From Streptomyces sclerotialus (GTDB lineage: Bacteria > Actinomycetota > Actinomycetes > Streptomycetales > Streptomycetaceae), in contig NZ_JBFOHP010000002.1 in NCBI RefSeq assembly GCF_040907265.1, positions 7,688,001 through 7,752,000 of the forward strand: a stretch of 64,000 bases of DNA, written 5' to 3'. Of the stretch, positions 8,585 to 17,056 are shown piece by piece (the stretch's first letter is position 1; each line of letters begins with the position of its first letter). A program made the position numbers and the translations under genes. The notes below the pieces were generated by a model. The model was not told where the DNA came from. It did not search any database and worked only from the letters and a program-made list of their open reading frames with translations.

Positions 8585-9949
8585 CTAAATCAGGTCCGGT
8601 ACGCGATTCCCCGCGGCAGCCGCGGCGCGCCGCACCGGCACGCGGCTGAGCAGGACAAATCCGATCAAGAAGAACGCCGCCAGCGAGATGATCGCGTCCC
8701 GGTAGCTGCCCGTCACTTGGTACGCGACCCCGAAGACCAGCGGGCCCAGCCAGCTCACGCCCCGGTCGCTGATCTCGTAGGCGGCGAAGTATTCGGCCTC
8801 TTTTCCGCGCGGGATCAGATGCGAGTACAGCGAGCGCGAGAGCGCCTGGCTGCCGCCCAGCACCAGCCCGATCGCCACGGCCAGGCAGAAGAACCACACG
8901 GGCTCCCGTGCGGGCAGGAAGTACCCCGCGACGATCACGGCCGTCCAGGCCACCAGTGACCCGAGAATCGTCCGTTTGGCGCCGTGCCGCCGGGCCAGCC
9001 GGCCCATCAGCACCGCGCCCGCCGCCGCGAGCGCCTGCACCAGCAGTACGGCCACGATCAGCGTCGTCTGGTCCAGGCCCAGTTCCTCGGAGCCGAACAC
9101 CGACGCCTGGGTGATCACGGTCTGTACGCCGTCGTTGTACACCAGGTACGCGAGCAGGAAGCTCAGCGTCAGCGGGTGCCGGCGCAGGTCGCGCAGCGTC
9201 TCCCGGAGCTGCCGCAGACTGCTGCCCAGGGGCGGGGCCGGGGACGCCGCCGACCGGACCGGGAGCCGGTCCCGGAGCCGCCGCAGCGGCACCACCGTGA
9301 ACACCGCCCACCACAGCCCCGCCGAGGCCAGGCAGATCCGGATGGCGCTCTCCTGGGAGAGCCCGAAGGAGGCGTGGCCCGCGTACAGCACCAGGTCGGC
9401 CACCAGGACCAGCGCGCCCGCCACGTACCCGAAGGCCCAGCCCCGGGAGGACACCGCGTCCCGCTCCTCCGGTCCCGCGATCTGGGGCAGGTAGGAGTTG
9501 TAGACCATCATCGAGATCACGAACGACACGTTCGCGACGATCAGCAGCGCGCCGCCGAGCAGATAGCGGTCGCCGTCCAGGAAGAACATCCCGGTCGTCG
9601 CCGCGGCGCCCACGTACGCGCAGCCGCCCAGCAGCGGCTTCTTGCGTCCGCTGCGGTCGGCCAGGGCGGCCGCCAGCGGCATCACCAGTACCGACAGCAG
9701 CAGCGATGCCGATACCGAGTACGCGTAGAACGACCCCGCCCGTACCGGTATGCCCAGCGGGTGGACGAATCCCTCTGCGTCCGCCGCCGCCTTGGCCACG
9801 GACGTCAGGTACGGCCCGAGGAACACCGTCAGGACGGTCGTCGAGTAGACGCTGTTCGCCCAGTCGTACCAGTACCAGCCGCGCTGCTCGCGCCGCCGGT
9901 CCGCGCCGTCTCTCGGCTCTGCCGCTTCCACGGCGATGTCCACACCCAC
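8585..9949 (-). CDS. UMF1-type MFS transporter
   Basis: A 454-residue integral membrane protein with about 12 hydrophobic segments. The N-terminal WYWYDWANSVYSTTVLTVF is the hallmark of the UMF1 / Atg22-like branch of the major facilitator superfamily; ADRSGRKKPLL is the cytoplasmic loop-2 motif. Substrate unknown; relatives of this branch export amino acids from fungal vacuoles. GTG 9949 has AAGGGGGAA upstream. It faces the same way as rbpA and the glycerophosphodiesterase gene. Confidence 0.88.
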   Translation of the reverse strand: MGVDIAVEAAEPRDGADRRREQRGWYWYDWANSVYSTTVLTVFLGPYLTSVAKAAADAEGFVHPLGIPVRAGSFYAYSVSASLLLSVLVMPLAAALADRSGRKKPLLGGCAYVGAAATTGMFFLDGDRYLLGGALLIVANVSFVISMMVYNSYLPQIAGPEERDAVSSRGWAFGYVAGALVLVADLVLYAGHASFGLSQESAIRICLASAGLWWAVFTVVPLRRLRDRLPVRSAASPAPPLGSSLRQLRETLRDLRRHPLTLSFLLAYLVYNDGVQTVITQASVFGSEELGLDQTTLIVAVLLVQALAAAGAVLMGRLARRHGAKRTILGSLVAWTAVIVAGYFLPAREPVWFFCLAVAIGLVLGGSQALSRSLYSHLIPRGKEAEYFAAYEISDRGVSWLGPLVFGVAYQVTGSYRDAIISLAAFFLIGFVLLSRVPVRRAAAAAGNRVPDLI

Positions 9950-10010
9950 CCGTTCCCCCTTGCGTTCCCGCCGCGGCGGCGGAAACGGTCGCGGTACCGG
10001 CGCCGGTAGG

Positions 10011-10811
10011 TCAGGTCCAAGCGCCCCGCGCGGTCAGCACATCCCGCAGCGTGTCTATGTGATCGGTCATGATGCCATCCACGCCGAGGTCCAACAGATC
10101 CGCCATCCGCCGCGCATCGTTCACCGTCCACACATGCACCTGCAGGCCGAGCTGGCGCGCGGCCCGGAGGAAGAGCCGGTCCACCACCCGGAGTCCCGCG
10201 TGCCGCTCCGGTACCTGTACGCACACCGCGCTGCGCCGCACCGCGGCCCCCAGCAGCCGGTCCAGCGGCAGGCTCCGCCCGTAGGAGCGCAGCCGCAGCC
10301 CCGCCACCCCACGGGTACCCAGCGACGTGGCCAGCCGGCCGCCCGCCAGCCGCTGTGCCCGGCCCACCCGGTCCTCCGAGAACGAGCCCACGCACACCCG
10401 GTCCCACGCCCCCGTACGGCGCAGCAGGTCCAGCAGCGGGCGCAGCGCCGGCTCCGCCTTCACGTCCACGTTCCAGCGCGCCTCGGGGAACTCCTCCAGC
10501 AGCTCCTCGAAGAGCGGCAGCGGCTCCCGGCCCGCCACCCTGGCCTGCCGTACGGCCCGCCAGGGCAGTGCCCCGATGCGGCCGCGGGCGTCGGTGACCC
10601 GGTCCAGGGTGGCGTCGTGGAACGCCACCAGGCGGCCGTCCGACGTGGCGTGCACATCGGTCTCCAGGTAGCGGTAGCCGCCCGCCACGGCGCGGCGGAA
10701 GGCGAGCGCGGTGTTCTCCAGGCCGTCGGCGGCGCCGCCCCGGTGCGCGAAGGCGAGCGGCGCCGGGTGGTCGAGGTACGGGTGGCGAGGGCGCGGGAGC
10801 AGTGCGGTCAC
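10011..10811 (-). CDS. glycerophosphodiester phosphodiesterase
   Basis: Cleaves glycerophosphodiesters to glycerol 3-phosphate and an alcohol. 266 residues, full GDPD TIM barrel without a signal peptide, so cytoplasmic. Catalytic signatures: FAHRGGAADGLENTALAF near residue 22 (His, Arg, Glu), ETDVHATSDGRLVAFHD (metal Glu/Asp and general His), NVDVKAE, and the C-terminal VHVWTVND. GTG start at 10811. Lies 61 bases from the transporter gene and in the same direction. Confidence 0.92.
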   Translation of the reverse strand: MTALLPRPRHPYLDHPAPLAFAHRGGAADGLENTALAFRRAVAGGYRYLETDVHATSDGRLVAFHDATLDRVTDARGRIGALPWRAVRQARVAGREPLPLFEELLEEFPEARWNVDVKAEPALRPLLDLLRRTGAWDRVCVGSFSEDRVGRAQRLAGGRLATSLGTRGVAGLRLRSYGRSLPLDRLLGAAVRRSAVCVQVPERHAGLRVVDRLFLRAARQLGLQVHVWTVNDARRMADLLDLGVDGIMTDHIDTLRDVLTARGAWT

Positions 10812-10859
10812 GCGGGAAGTATGGCGGGCCGCCCGTACCGAGGGGGAGCGGGGCCCGGC

Positions 10860-11585
10860 TCAGGACCCGCAGCCCGGGGCGGTCTCCCGCGCCGTCGGCC
10901 GCTCTTCAGGTGCCGCGGGCGCCTGCTCCGGTGCGCTCTTCCCGGCGACCACCCGGGACGGTTCCTCCAGGCCCTTGATCGCGAAGATCCGCAGGAAGAA
11001 CTGCGCCATCGGGCCGATGGCCAGCGCGTACACGACGGTGCCCACGCCGACCGAGCCGCCCAGTGCGAAGCCCGCCGCGAGGACCGTGACCTCGATGCAC
11101 GTACGGACGAGGCGGATCGGACGGCCGGTGCGCAGGTGCAGTCCGGTCATCAGGCCGTCCCGTGGGCCGGGCCCGAAGCGCGCGGAGAGGTAGAGGCCGG
11201 TCGCCGCGCCGTTCAGGGTGACCGCGAGGGCCAGCATCGGGATACGGACGGCCGGTGCGGAGTACGCGGGCACCAGGGCCATCGTCCCGTCCATGACCAG
11301 CCCCAGGAGGATCACGTTGGAGACCGTGCCCAGTCCCACGCGCTGCCGCAGAGGGACCCACAGCAGCAGGATCAGCGCACCGGAGACGATCGTGACCGTG
11401 CCGATCGTCAGGCCCGTGTGCTCGGAGATGCCCTGGTTCAGCACGCTCCACGGCTCCAGGCCCAGCCCCGCGCGCACCATCAGGCCCATGCTGACGCCGT
11501 AGGCCGTGAGACCGGCGTACAGCTGGAGCAGCCGCCGTGGCAGATGGCGCCCTCCTGGCCCGTTTTCCGACCCCTTCGCGGACAA
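10860..11585 (-). CDS. YczE-type integral membrane protein
   Basis: A 241-residue membrane protein with about five or six hydrophobic helices (GLTAYGVSMGLMVRAGLGLEP, LILLLWVPL, MLALAVTLNGAATGLYLSA). This matches the YczE/YyaS family, whose transport substrate is unknown. It begins with TTG behind a strong AGGAGGGGG site. It is divergent from a MocR-type regulator gene; in many bacteria the YczR subfamily of MocR regulators is paired with yczE, so regulator and target can be inferred from position. Confidence 0.82.
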   Translation of the reverse strand: MSAKGSENGPGGRHLPRRLLQLYAGLTAYGVSMGLMVRAGLGLEPWSVLNQGISEHTGLTIGTVTIVSGALILLLWVPLRQRVGLGTVSNVILLGLVMDGTMALVPAYSAPAVRIPMLALAVTLNGAATGLYLSARFGPGPRDGLMTGLHLRTGRPIRLVRTCIEVTVLAAGFALGGSVGVGTVVYALAIGPMAQFFLRIFAIKGLEEPSRVVAGKSAPEQAPAAPEERPTARETAPGCGS

Positions 11586-11604
11586 TGTTTCCCCCTCCTG
11601 GCAG

Positions 11605-11662
11605 AATTGGACTGTCGGATGTCAGCCTGTTGCGGGCCGATGGCCCGGTACCAGGGCCAATT
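11605..11662. promoter_or_regulatory. operator candidate between yczE-like and mocR-like genes
   Basis: AATTGG (11605-11610) and CCAATT (11657-11662) form a spaced inverted repeat, and TGGACTG-like words recur at 11608 and 11672 as a direct repeat. MocR regulators typically bind two spaced sites in such divergent gaps. Confidence 0.35.
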
Positions 11663-11684
11663 CGGGAAAGGTGGACTGGTCGAG

Positions 11685-13190
11685 ATGGCCCAGTGGACTT
11701 CAGCGGTGGGCGCGGCCCAACTCGCCCGCCTCGTACGGTCGCAGGACGACCGCGCCGCCTCGGCGGCGGTCGGCGGCCGCCGCATCCCCGCCTACCGGGC
11801 CCTCGCCGACGGCGTCCGCCTCCTGGTGCTGGAAGGCCGCATCCCCGTGGCCGCCCGGCTGCCCGCCGAACGCGAGCTGGCCGCGGCCCTCTCGGTGAGC
11901 CGGACCACCGTCGCCGCCGCCTACGAAGCGCTGCGCGCGGAGGGCTTCCTGGAGTCCCGGCGCGGCTCGGGCAGCTGGACCTCCGTACCGGCCGGCAACC
12001 CGCTGCCCACCCGGGGCCTGGAGCCGCTGCCCCCGGAGGCGGCGGGCTCGATGATCGACCTGGGGTGCGCCGCGCTGCCCGCGCCCGAGCCCTGGCTCAC
12101 CCGCGCCGTCCAGGGCGTCATGGCGGAGCTGCCGCTGCACGCCCACACGCACGGCGACTACCCGGCCGGTCTGCCCACGCTCCGCCAGGCCCTCGCCGAC
12201 CGCTACACCGCCCGCGGCATCCCCACCATGCCCGAGCAGATCATGGTCACCACGGGCGCGATGGGCGCCGTAGCCGCGATCTGCCGCCTGATCACCCGCC
12301 CCGGAGAGCGGGTGGCCGTCGACTCGCCCTCGTACGCGAACATCCTGCAGCTGATGCGGGACGCCGGGGCCCGGCTCGTCCCGGTGGCGCTGGCCGAGCG
12401 GCTCGCCGGCTGGGACGTCCCGGCCTGGCGCCAGGTGATGCGGGACGCCGCGCCCCGTATGGCGTACGTCGTCGCCGACTTCCACAACCCCACCGGCTCG
12501 CTCGCCACGGAGGAGCAGCGGCGCGGACTGGTCGCCGCGGCGCGCTCGGCCGGCACGGTCCTGGTCGTCGACGAGACCATGACCGAGCTGTGTCTCGACC
12601 CCGGTGTCGAAGTGCCGCCCGCCGTCTGCTCGTTCGACCCGTCCGGCAGCTCGGTGATCACCGTGGGCTCGGCGAGCAAGGCGTTCTGGGCCGGCATGCG
12701 CATCGGCTGGGTGCGTGCGGCGCCCGACATCATCCGCAGCCTGGTCGCCGCCCGCGCCTACGCCGACCTCGGCTCCCCGGTCCTCGAACAGCTCGCGATC
12801 ACCTCGCTGCTGGAGGGCGGCGGCTGGGAGGAGGCGGTCGAGATCCGGCGGGACCAGGCGCGCGAGAACCGGGACGCGATCGTCGACGCGGTCCGGCGCC
12901 ACCTGCCCGACTGGGAGTTCAGCGTCCCCAGCGGCGGTCTCACCCTCTGGGCGCGTACGGGCGGCCTGTCCGGCTCGCGCATCGCGGAGGCGGGGGAGCG
13001 GCTGGGCGTACGCGTCCCGTCGGGCCCGCGCTTCGGTGTGGACGGCGCCTTCGAGGGCTTCGTGCGGCTCCCTTTCACGGTCAGCGGCGCGGTGGCCGAC
13101 CAGGCCGCCTCCCGGCTGGCCGGCGCGGCGCACCTCGTGGCCACGGGGCAGTCCGTCGACTCGGACCCGGCGCACTCCTTCGTGGCCTGA
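11685..13190 (+). CDS. MocR-type GntR/aminotransferase regulator (YczR-like)
   Basis: A 501-residue chimera. A GntR winged helix-turn-helix at about residues 25-95 (GRIPVAARLPAERELAAALS, then SRTTVAAAYEALRAEGFLE) is joined to a fold-type-I aminotransferase domain. The PLP-binding Lys is in VGSASKAFWAG, preceded by VVDETMTELCLD and DFHNPTGSL. It is expected to sense a pyridoxal or amino-acid signal and control the divergent yczE-like gene. ATG 11685 has GGTGG/GAG upstream; an in-frame ATG at 11640 is the alternative. The frame stays open far upstream but that part lies over the opposite-strand genes. Confidence 0.88.
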   Translation: MAQWTSAVGAAQLARLVRSQDDRAASAAVGGRRIPAYRALADGVRLLVLEGRIPVAARLPAERELAAALSVSRTTVAAAYEALRAEGFLESRRGSGSWTSVPAGNPLPTRGLEPLPPEAAGSMIDLGCAALPAPEPWLTRAVQGVMAELPLHAHTHGDYPAGLPTLRQALADRYTARGIPTMPEQIMVTTGAMGAVAAICRLITRPGERVAVDSPSYANILQLMRDAGARLVPVALAERLAGWDVPAWRQVMRDAAPRMAYVVADFHNPTGSLATEEQRRGLVAAARSAGTVLVVDETMTELCLDPGVEVPPAVCSFDPSGSSVITVGSASKAFWAGMRIGWVRAAPDIIRSLVAARAYADLGSPVLEQLAITSLLEGGGWEEAVEIRRDQARENRDAIVDAVRRHLPDWEFSVPSGGLTLWARTGGLSGSRIAEAGERLGVRVPSGPRFGVDGAFEGFVRLPFTVSGAVADQAASRLAGAAHLVATGQSVDSDPAHSFVA

Positions 13191-13312
13191 GAGGCTGCGT
13201 CCGCGACCCGGCCCGGTGTCTGCGGGAATGCGGGGGAAGAGGTCCGGGCGGCCTCCGGCGGAGCGCGTCACCGGTGGCCGCCCGGAGGCGGGGTGCCCCT
13301 GAGGGCGGTCGG

Positions 13313-14911
13313 CTACACCGCCTCGGAGGCGGTGCCGGCGCGGTAGCCGAAGTCCGTCCCGGCGGGCGGGGACGCGGCCGCCGGGACGGAGCCGAGGGGC
13401 GTCGTACGCTCCGGCAGCAGCGCCAGGACGGCCTGCCGGTGGTACTCGCTCGTGGCGTCGTCGGACGGGTCGGGCGTGGCGGGCACTTGAAGGCGGAGGA
13501 CCGGCCCCGAACCGAGCCGGGCGTAGCCGCGCCCCGGCGGTACCTGGTCGGCGGGCGTGGTCTCCGGGGCGGCGCCCAGCACGGCGCGTACGTCCTCGGG
13601 GGAGGTGGGCCCGAGCACGACGCGCGCGCGGGTGTGGGCGCGTACCGGATCGCTCAGCAGTTCCGCGCCCTCGAAGTGGTCGGCGACGGCCACCGTGACG
13701 TTCGCCGCGCGCCCGTGGCGCAGCGGGACCTGGAGGAGGCGCTGCGGGTCCTCGCGGCCCTCGGCGGCGGCGAGGTGGGTCAGCGCGGCCGGCCGGTCGA
13801 GGATGATCCACAGCGGCCGGCGGATGTCGTCGGGGACCGGCAGCCCGGCCTGCCGCGCACGGTTCGCGGCGATCAGCCGCCGCTCCGTCTCGTGGGCCGC
13901 CCACTCCAGCGTGGCGAGCGCGCCGCTGAGCCCGCACTCCACGCCGAGCACGGCGGGCCGGCCCAGCAGGAACGCGTACTCGCCGGCTCCGCTGCCGTCG
14001 ATGACCAGCACGTCACCGTGGTCGATGGCCTGCAGCGCGACGGACCGCAGCAGGGTCGTGGTGCCGCTGCCGGGGCGGCCCAGAGCCAGCAGATGGGACT
14101 CGGTGGAGCGCGGACCGGTCCGCCAGACCACCGGCGGGACGTCCCGGGGCTCGGCCTCCTCGTCCGCCGCCGCCACCGGCACGGTGCGCTGGACGGCGCC
14201 CACGTCGGTGAAGCCGAGCACGGTCTCGCCCGGCGTGGTCACGAAGCGCTGGGCCGCGATGTCGGTCGGCAGCGCGGGCAGCACGGTCAGGAGGAGCTGG
14301 TTGGCCTCCTGGTCCCACGCGAAGTGGTACTCCCGGCCGCGGCCCGACTTCGCGAGCAGCACCTGCTCGATGCGGGCCCGGGACGGGGCCTCCGCGTCGG
14401 TGAAGTACACCGGGTACTTCAGGCGGAGCTGCGAGAGCCGCCCGTCCTCGTCGAACTCGTACTCGGAGAAGGCGGCGGTCCAGTCGCCGTCGTGCACGTA
14501 CAGCGGGTTCGGGTCGCCCTCGAAGCTGAGGTACGGCACCAGTGCCTCGTACAGCGCGCGCAGCCGCCCGGCCTCGGCCTCGGTCGGCCCGGCGTCCGCC
14601 GGGGTCCGCTCCCGGCCCGCCCAGGCCGCCGCCGCCATCAGCGAGATGAGGGCGAGCAGCGGCCCGTACGGCACGAGGGCGAGCGATGCCAGGCCCATGG
14701 CGGTCATGCACAGCGCCGGGCCGCGGCGTTCCCGCGGCGTCGCCGACCACCGCTTCCGGCCGGCCCCGATCAGCCTGCGCAGGCCGCGGCCGATGACGAA
14801 CAGCGGGTGGAACACGTCGGAGGCGCCGTCGGCCGCGGTGCGCGCGAAGTCGCGGCCGCGGGCGAGGGGAACGCGGTTGCTCAGGATGCTGGGCAGTGGA
14901 CGCCGGGGCAC
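13313..14911 (-). CDS. sffA: SffA-like SpoIIIE/FtsK-related septum protein
   Basis: 532 residues. Two hydrophobic helices (about residues 65-95, ALCMTAMGLASLALVPYG and LALISLMAAAAWAG) precede a cytoplasmic ATPase-like domain with GRPGSGTTTL in the Walker A position and VLVIDGSG in the Walker B position. Notably the Walker A lysine is replaced by Thr (GSGTT, not GSGKT). In S. coelicolor the smeA-sffA operon lies near rbpA; SmeA targets SffA to sporulation septa. The same order and the small membrane protein just upstream support the name. GTG 14911, with CAGGAGA upstream. C-terminus Pro/Ala-rich. Confidence 0.8.
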   Translation of the reverse strand: MPRRPLPSILSNRVPLARGRDFARTAADGASDVFHPLFVIGRGLRRLIGAGRKRWSATPRERRGPALCMTAMGLASLALVPYGPLLALISLMAAAAWAGRERTPADAGPTEAEAGRLRALYEALVPYLSFEGDPNPLYVHDGDWTAAFSEYEFDEDGRLSQLRLKYPVYFTDAEAPSRARIEQVLLAKSGRGREYHFAWDQEANQLLLTVLPALPTDIAAQRFVTTPGETVLGFTDVGAVQRTVPVAAADEEAEPRDVPPVVWRTGPRSTESHLLALGRPGSGTTTLLRSVALQAIDHGDVLVIDGSGAGEYAFLLGRPAVLGVECGLSGALATLEWAAHETERRLIAANRARQAGLPVPDDIRRPLWIILDRPAALTHLAAAEGREDPQRLLQVPLRHGRAANVTVAVADHFEGAELLSDPVRAHTRARVVLGPTSPEDVRAVLGAAPETTPADQVPPGRGYARLGSGPVLRLQVPATPDPSDDATSEYHRQAVLALLPERTTPLGSVPAAASPPAGTDFGYRAGTASEAV

Positions 14912-14957
14912 GGAAGGTCTCCTGGAAGGTGGGTGCGGGACGGCTCGCGCCGCGGGC

Positions 14958-15152
14958 TCAGACGTTCAGCCCGCTGATCAGCCCGGCGAGCCGGGCGCCG
15001 CCGGCCTTGATCCCGGGGGCGATGGCGGTGCCCGCGAGGTAGAAGCCGAACAGCGCGCAGACGAGGGCGTGGGTGACCTTCAGGCCGTCCTTGCGGAAGA
15101 AGAGGAAGACGATGATGCCGAGCAGGACAACGCCGGAGACGGACAGGACCAT
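14958..15152 (-). CDS. smeA: SmeA-like small membrane protein
   Basis: 64 residues with two membrane helices (VSGVVLLGIIVFLFF and HALVCALFGFYLAGTAIAP) separated by RKDGLK. ATG 15152 has AGGAGA 9 bases upstream. It ends 46 bases before sffA and surely forms one operon with it. Known role of SmeA: localises to sporulation septa in aerial hyphae, recruits SffA, and its loss perturbs septation, spore wall and segregation. The name rests on size, topology and position, not on alignment. Confidence 0.75.
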   Translation of the reverse strand: MVLSVSGVVLLGIIVFLFFRKDGLKVTHALVCALFGFYLAGTAIAPGIKAGGARLAGLISGLNV

Positions 15153-15371
15153 GGGGATGCTCTCCTGGGGTCGTTGGGGACGGTCACCGTGAGTCCTTCC
15201 AGCCTCACAGTACGTATCAAGCCCAAGAAAGCCGCAAATGGGTGATTTATCATTGAAACCCCCCATTCGGGGCCTGTCGTAGCGCGGTATGGCCCGGAGT
15301 GTGCCTACAGGCGCCGTAGATGCAGTTCGCGCCCCTTGTGCGGTACCTCGGTACGCAGGATCCTGTGCGCC

Positions 15372-15545
15372 ATGGCCGTATCGGTGCCACCGCACTGCTC
15401 GAAGTGCTGCCCGGTCGTTCCCGCCAGGCCGCAGCCGCCGTCACGTCTCCCGGTCGCCGCGTGGGTCGAGTTCGGCCTCCTCATGCTGGCCCTGGCCGCC
15501 GGCTGCGCACTCATCCTGTGGGTGGGCGACAGCCTGTTCTCCTGA
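15372..15545 (+). CDS. possible small single-pass membrane protein
   Basis: 57 residues: a short Cys/Pro-containing stretch (SVPPHCSKCCPVVPARP), then one clear membrane helix (VEFGLLMLALAAGCALILWVG). Starts at ATG 15372; no strong ribosome binding site. Divergent from smeA. High GC third positions favour a real gene, but it is short and unrecognised. Confidence 0.45.
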   Translation: MAVSVPPHCSKCCPVVPARPQPPSRLPVAAWVEFGLLMLALAAGCALILWVGDSLFS

Positions 15546-15569
15546 GGGGGCGGGAGGGGCGGGCGGAAC

Positions 15570-16199
15570 TCAGTGGCCCGGCTGCGGTCCCTCGGCGGGG
15601 ATGTCCAGGTCCGACCACGTCACGGCCGTCCAGCCCGCGGCGGGGGAGCCCTCCAGGACGACGACCGCGGTGTTCGGCAGCGGGTGGGCGATGGCGAAGT
15701 CCGCGTCCAGGTTGCGGGCGCGCGCCGCTGACCAGGTACGGATCGCCGCGCCGTGGCTGACCACCGCGGCCGCCTCGGCGCCCGACGCGGCTATCTCCTC
15801 GATCACCGCGTCGTACCGCGCCAGCATCTCCACGCCGTTCTCGCCGCCGGGCATCCGCAGCTCCGGCTTGCCCGCCGGCCAGGAGAACGCCACGCGCTGG
15901 TACTGGTCGTTGGAGGCCGCGTCGCCGCGCATCTCCAGGTCGCCCGCGGTGATCTCGCGGATGCCGTCCCGGATCGCCACCTCCAGGCCGCGAGCCTGCG
16001 CGAGCGGCGCCGCGGTCAGCTGCGTCCGCACCAGGGTCGAGGCGTAGAGCACGTCGATCTTCTCGTCGGCCAGCCGCTCCGGGAGCGCCGCCGCCTGCTG
16101 CTCGCCCAGCTCGGTCAGGCCGGGCCCGGGGACGGTCGTGTCCAGGAGGTGGCCGACGTTGGAGGGGGTCTGACCGTGACGGATCAGCAGCAGGCGCAT
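15570..16199 (-). CDS. histidine phosphatase family protein
   Basis: 209 residues of the phosphoglycerate mutase-like superfamily. The phosphorylated His is in LLIRHGQTPSN at residues 4-14; the second catalytic His is in VVSHGAAIRTW; Arg in STLVRTQLTA. No signal peptide. The substrate is not predictable. ATG 16199 with GGAGCT upstream. Confidence 0.9.
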   Translation of the reverse strand: MRLLLIRHGQTPSNVGHLLDTTVPGPGLTELGEQQAAALPERLADEKIDVLYASTLVRTQLTAAPLAQARGLEVAIRDGIREITAGDLEMRGDAASNDQYQRVAFSWPAGKPELRMPGGENGVEMLARYDAVIEEIAASGAEAAAVVSHGAAIRTWSAARARNLDADFAIAHPLPNTAVVVLEGSPAAGWTAVTWSDLDIPAEGPQPGH

Positions 16200-16392
16200 G
16201 GGAGAGCTCCGGTCGGGGCGCGGGCGGCGCTCCGCACGGCGGCTGCCGTACGGCGCGCCGCCCGTACGGCACGTACGTGAATGGGTTATGCACTCAATTT
16301 CAGGCTACCGGACGCCGCAGCGGGCCCGGCCCGGACGCCCGCCGCTCCGCCCTGGACGCCCGCCACCCCGGTCCGGACGCCCGCCCTCCGGT

Positions 16393-16908
16393 CTAGCCGC
16401 CCGTCGCGCCGTCCGTCTGTTCCCGGAGGATGTCCGCGTGACCGGCGTGCCGGGCGGTCTCCTCGATCATGTGGACGTAGATCCAACGCAGCGATATCTC
16501 GCCGATCTGCGGATGCGGAACGACGTGTTCCAGAGGGAAGGCCGCGGCTGCTTCACGGGACCGTGCGCACGCCGCGTCGTACTCCGCCAGCAACGCGTCC
16601 AAGGACTCCTCGGGGGTCACCTCCCAGCCGCCCGTGTGCCCGTCCTGCGCCGGCACCTCGTCGTCGGCCAGCAGCGCGGGGAACCAGGACCGCTCGACCA
16701 GTGTCAGGTGCTTGACCAGCCCGGCGAGGGTGGTCTCCGAGGGCACGAGCCGGCGCCGCGCCGCCTCGTCGGCCAGCCCGTGCACCTTCTCCCTGAGCGT
16801 CGAGCGGTGGAAGTCCAGGAACGCCTCCAGGACCTCGCGCTCGCCGCCCGTACGGACGAGCAGCGGAGCGGGCAGGGGGGCGGTGTTCATGCGCGGTGTA
16901 TCAGCCAT
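16393..16908 (-). CDS. DinB-like (DUF664) protein
   Basis: 171 residues, a four-helix bundle of the DinB/YfiT superfamily; many actinobacterial members are thought to use mycothiol or bind a metal. Candidate metal histidines are in GLVKHLTLVERSWF and YVHMIEETARHAGHAD, in the usual three-His pattern. ATG 16908 is preceded by GAGAATCACGGG; an in-frame ATG at 16890 is possible. No operon partner. Confidence 0.82.
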   Translation of the reverse strand: MADTPRMNTAPLPAPLLVRTGGEREVLEAFLDFHRSTLREKVHGLADEAARRRLVPSETTLAGLVKHLTLVERSWFPALLADDEVPAQDGHTGGWEVTPEESLDALLAEYDAACARSREAAAAFPLEHVVPHPQIGEISLRWIYVHMIEETARHAGHADILREQTDGATGG

Positions 16909-17056
16909 CCCGTGATTCTCGCGCACATCGCGCGCCGGAGCGGGGGAGGACGCGGGGAGCGAGTACTGCCGCGCGGGCGCCGCGGGCGGTATAGGAAACC
17001 CGAAGGCACCAGAACAGCGGGGGCGCGCGACGGCGCGCGGAGGGAACGGGGGCGGG

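Noticed and set aside
11537..14977. Very long open frame on the plus strand (over 1100 codons)
   Set aside because: Arg/Gly/Pro-rich translation with no domain; it overlaps the MocR-type and sffA genes in a shadow frame, a common result of high GC.
15153..15300. WhiG-type promoter upstream of smeA
   Set aside because: TAAA and GCTTGATA words occur but their spacing (23) does not match the FliA-like consensus of about 15-16.
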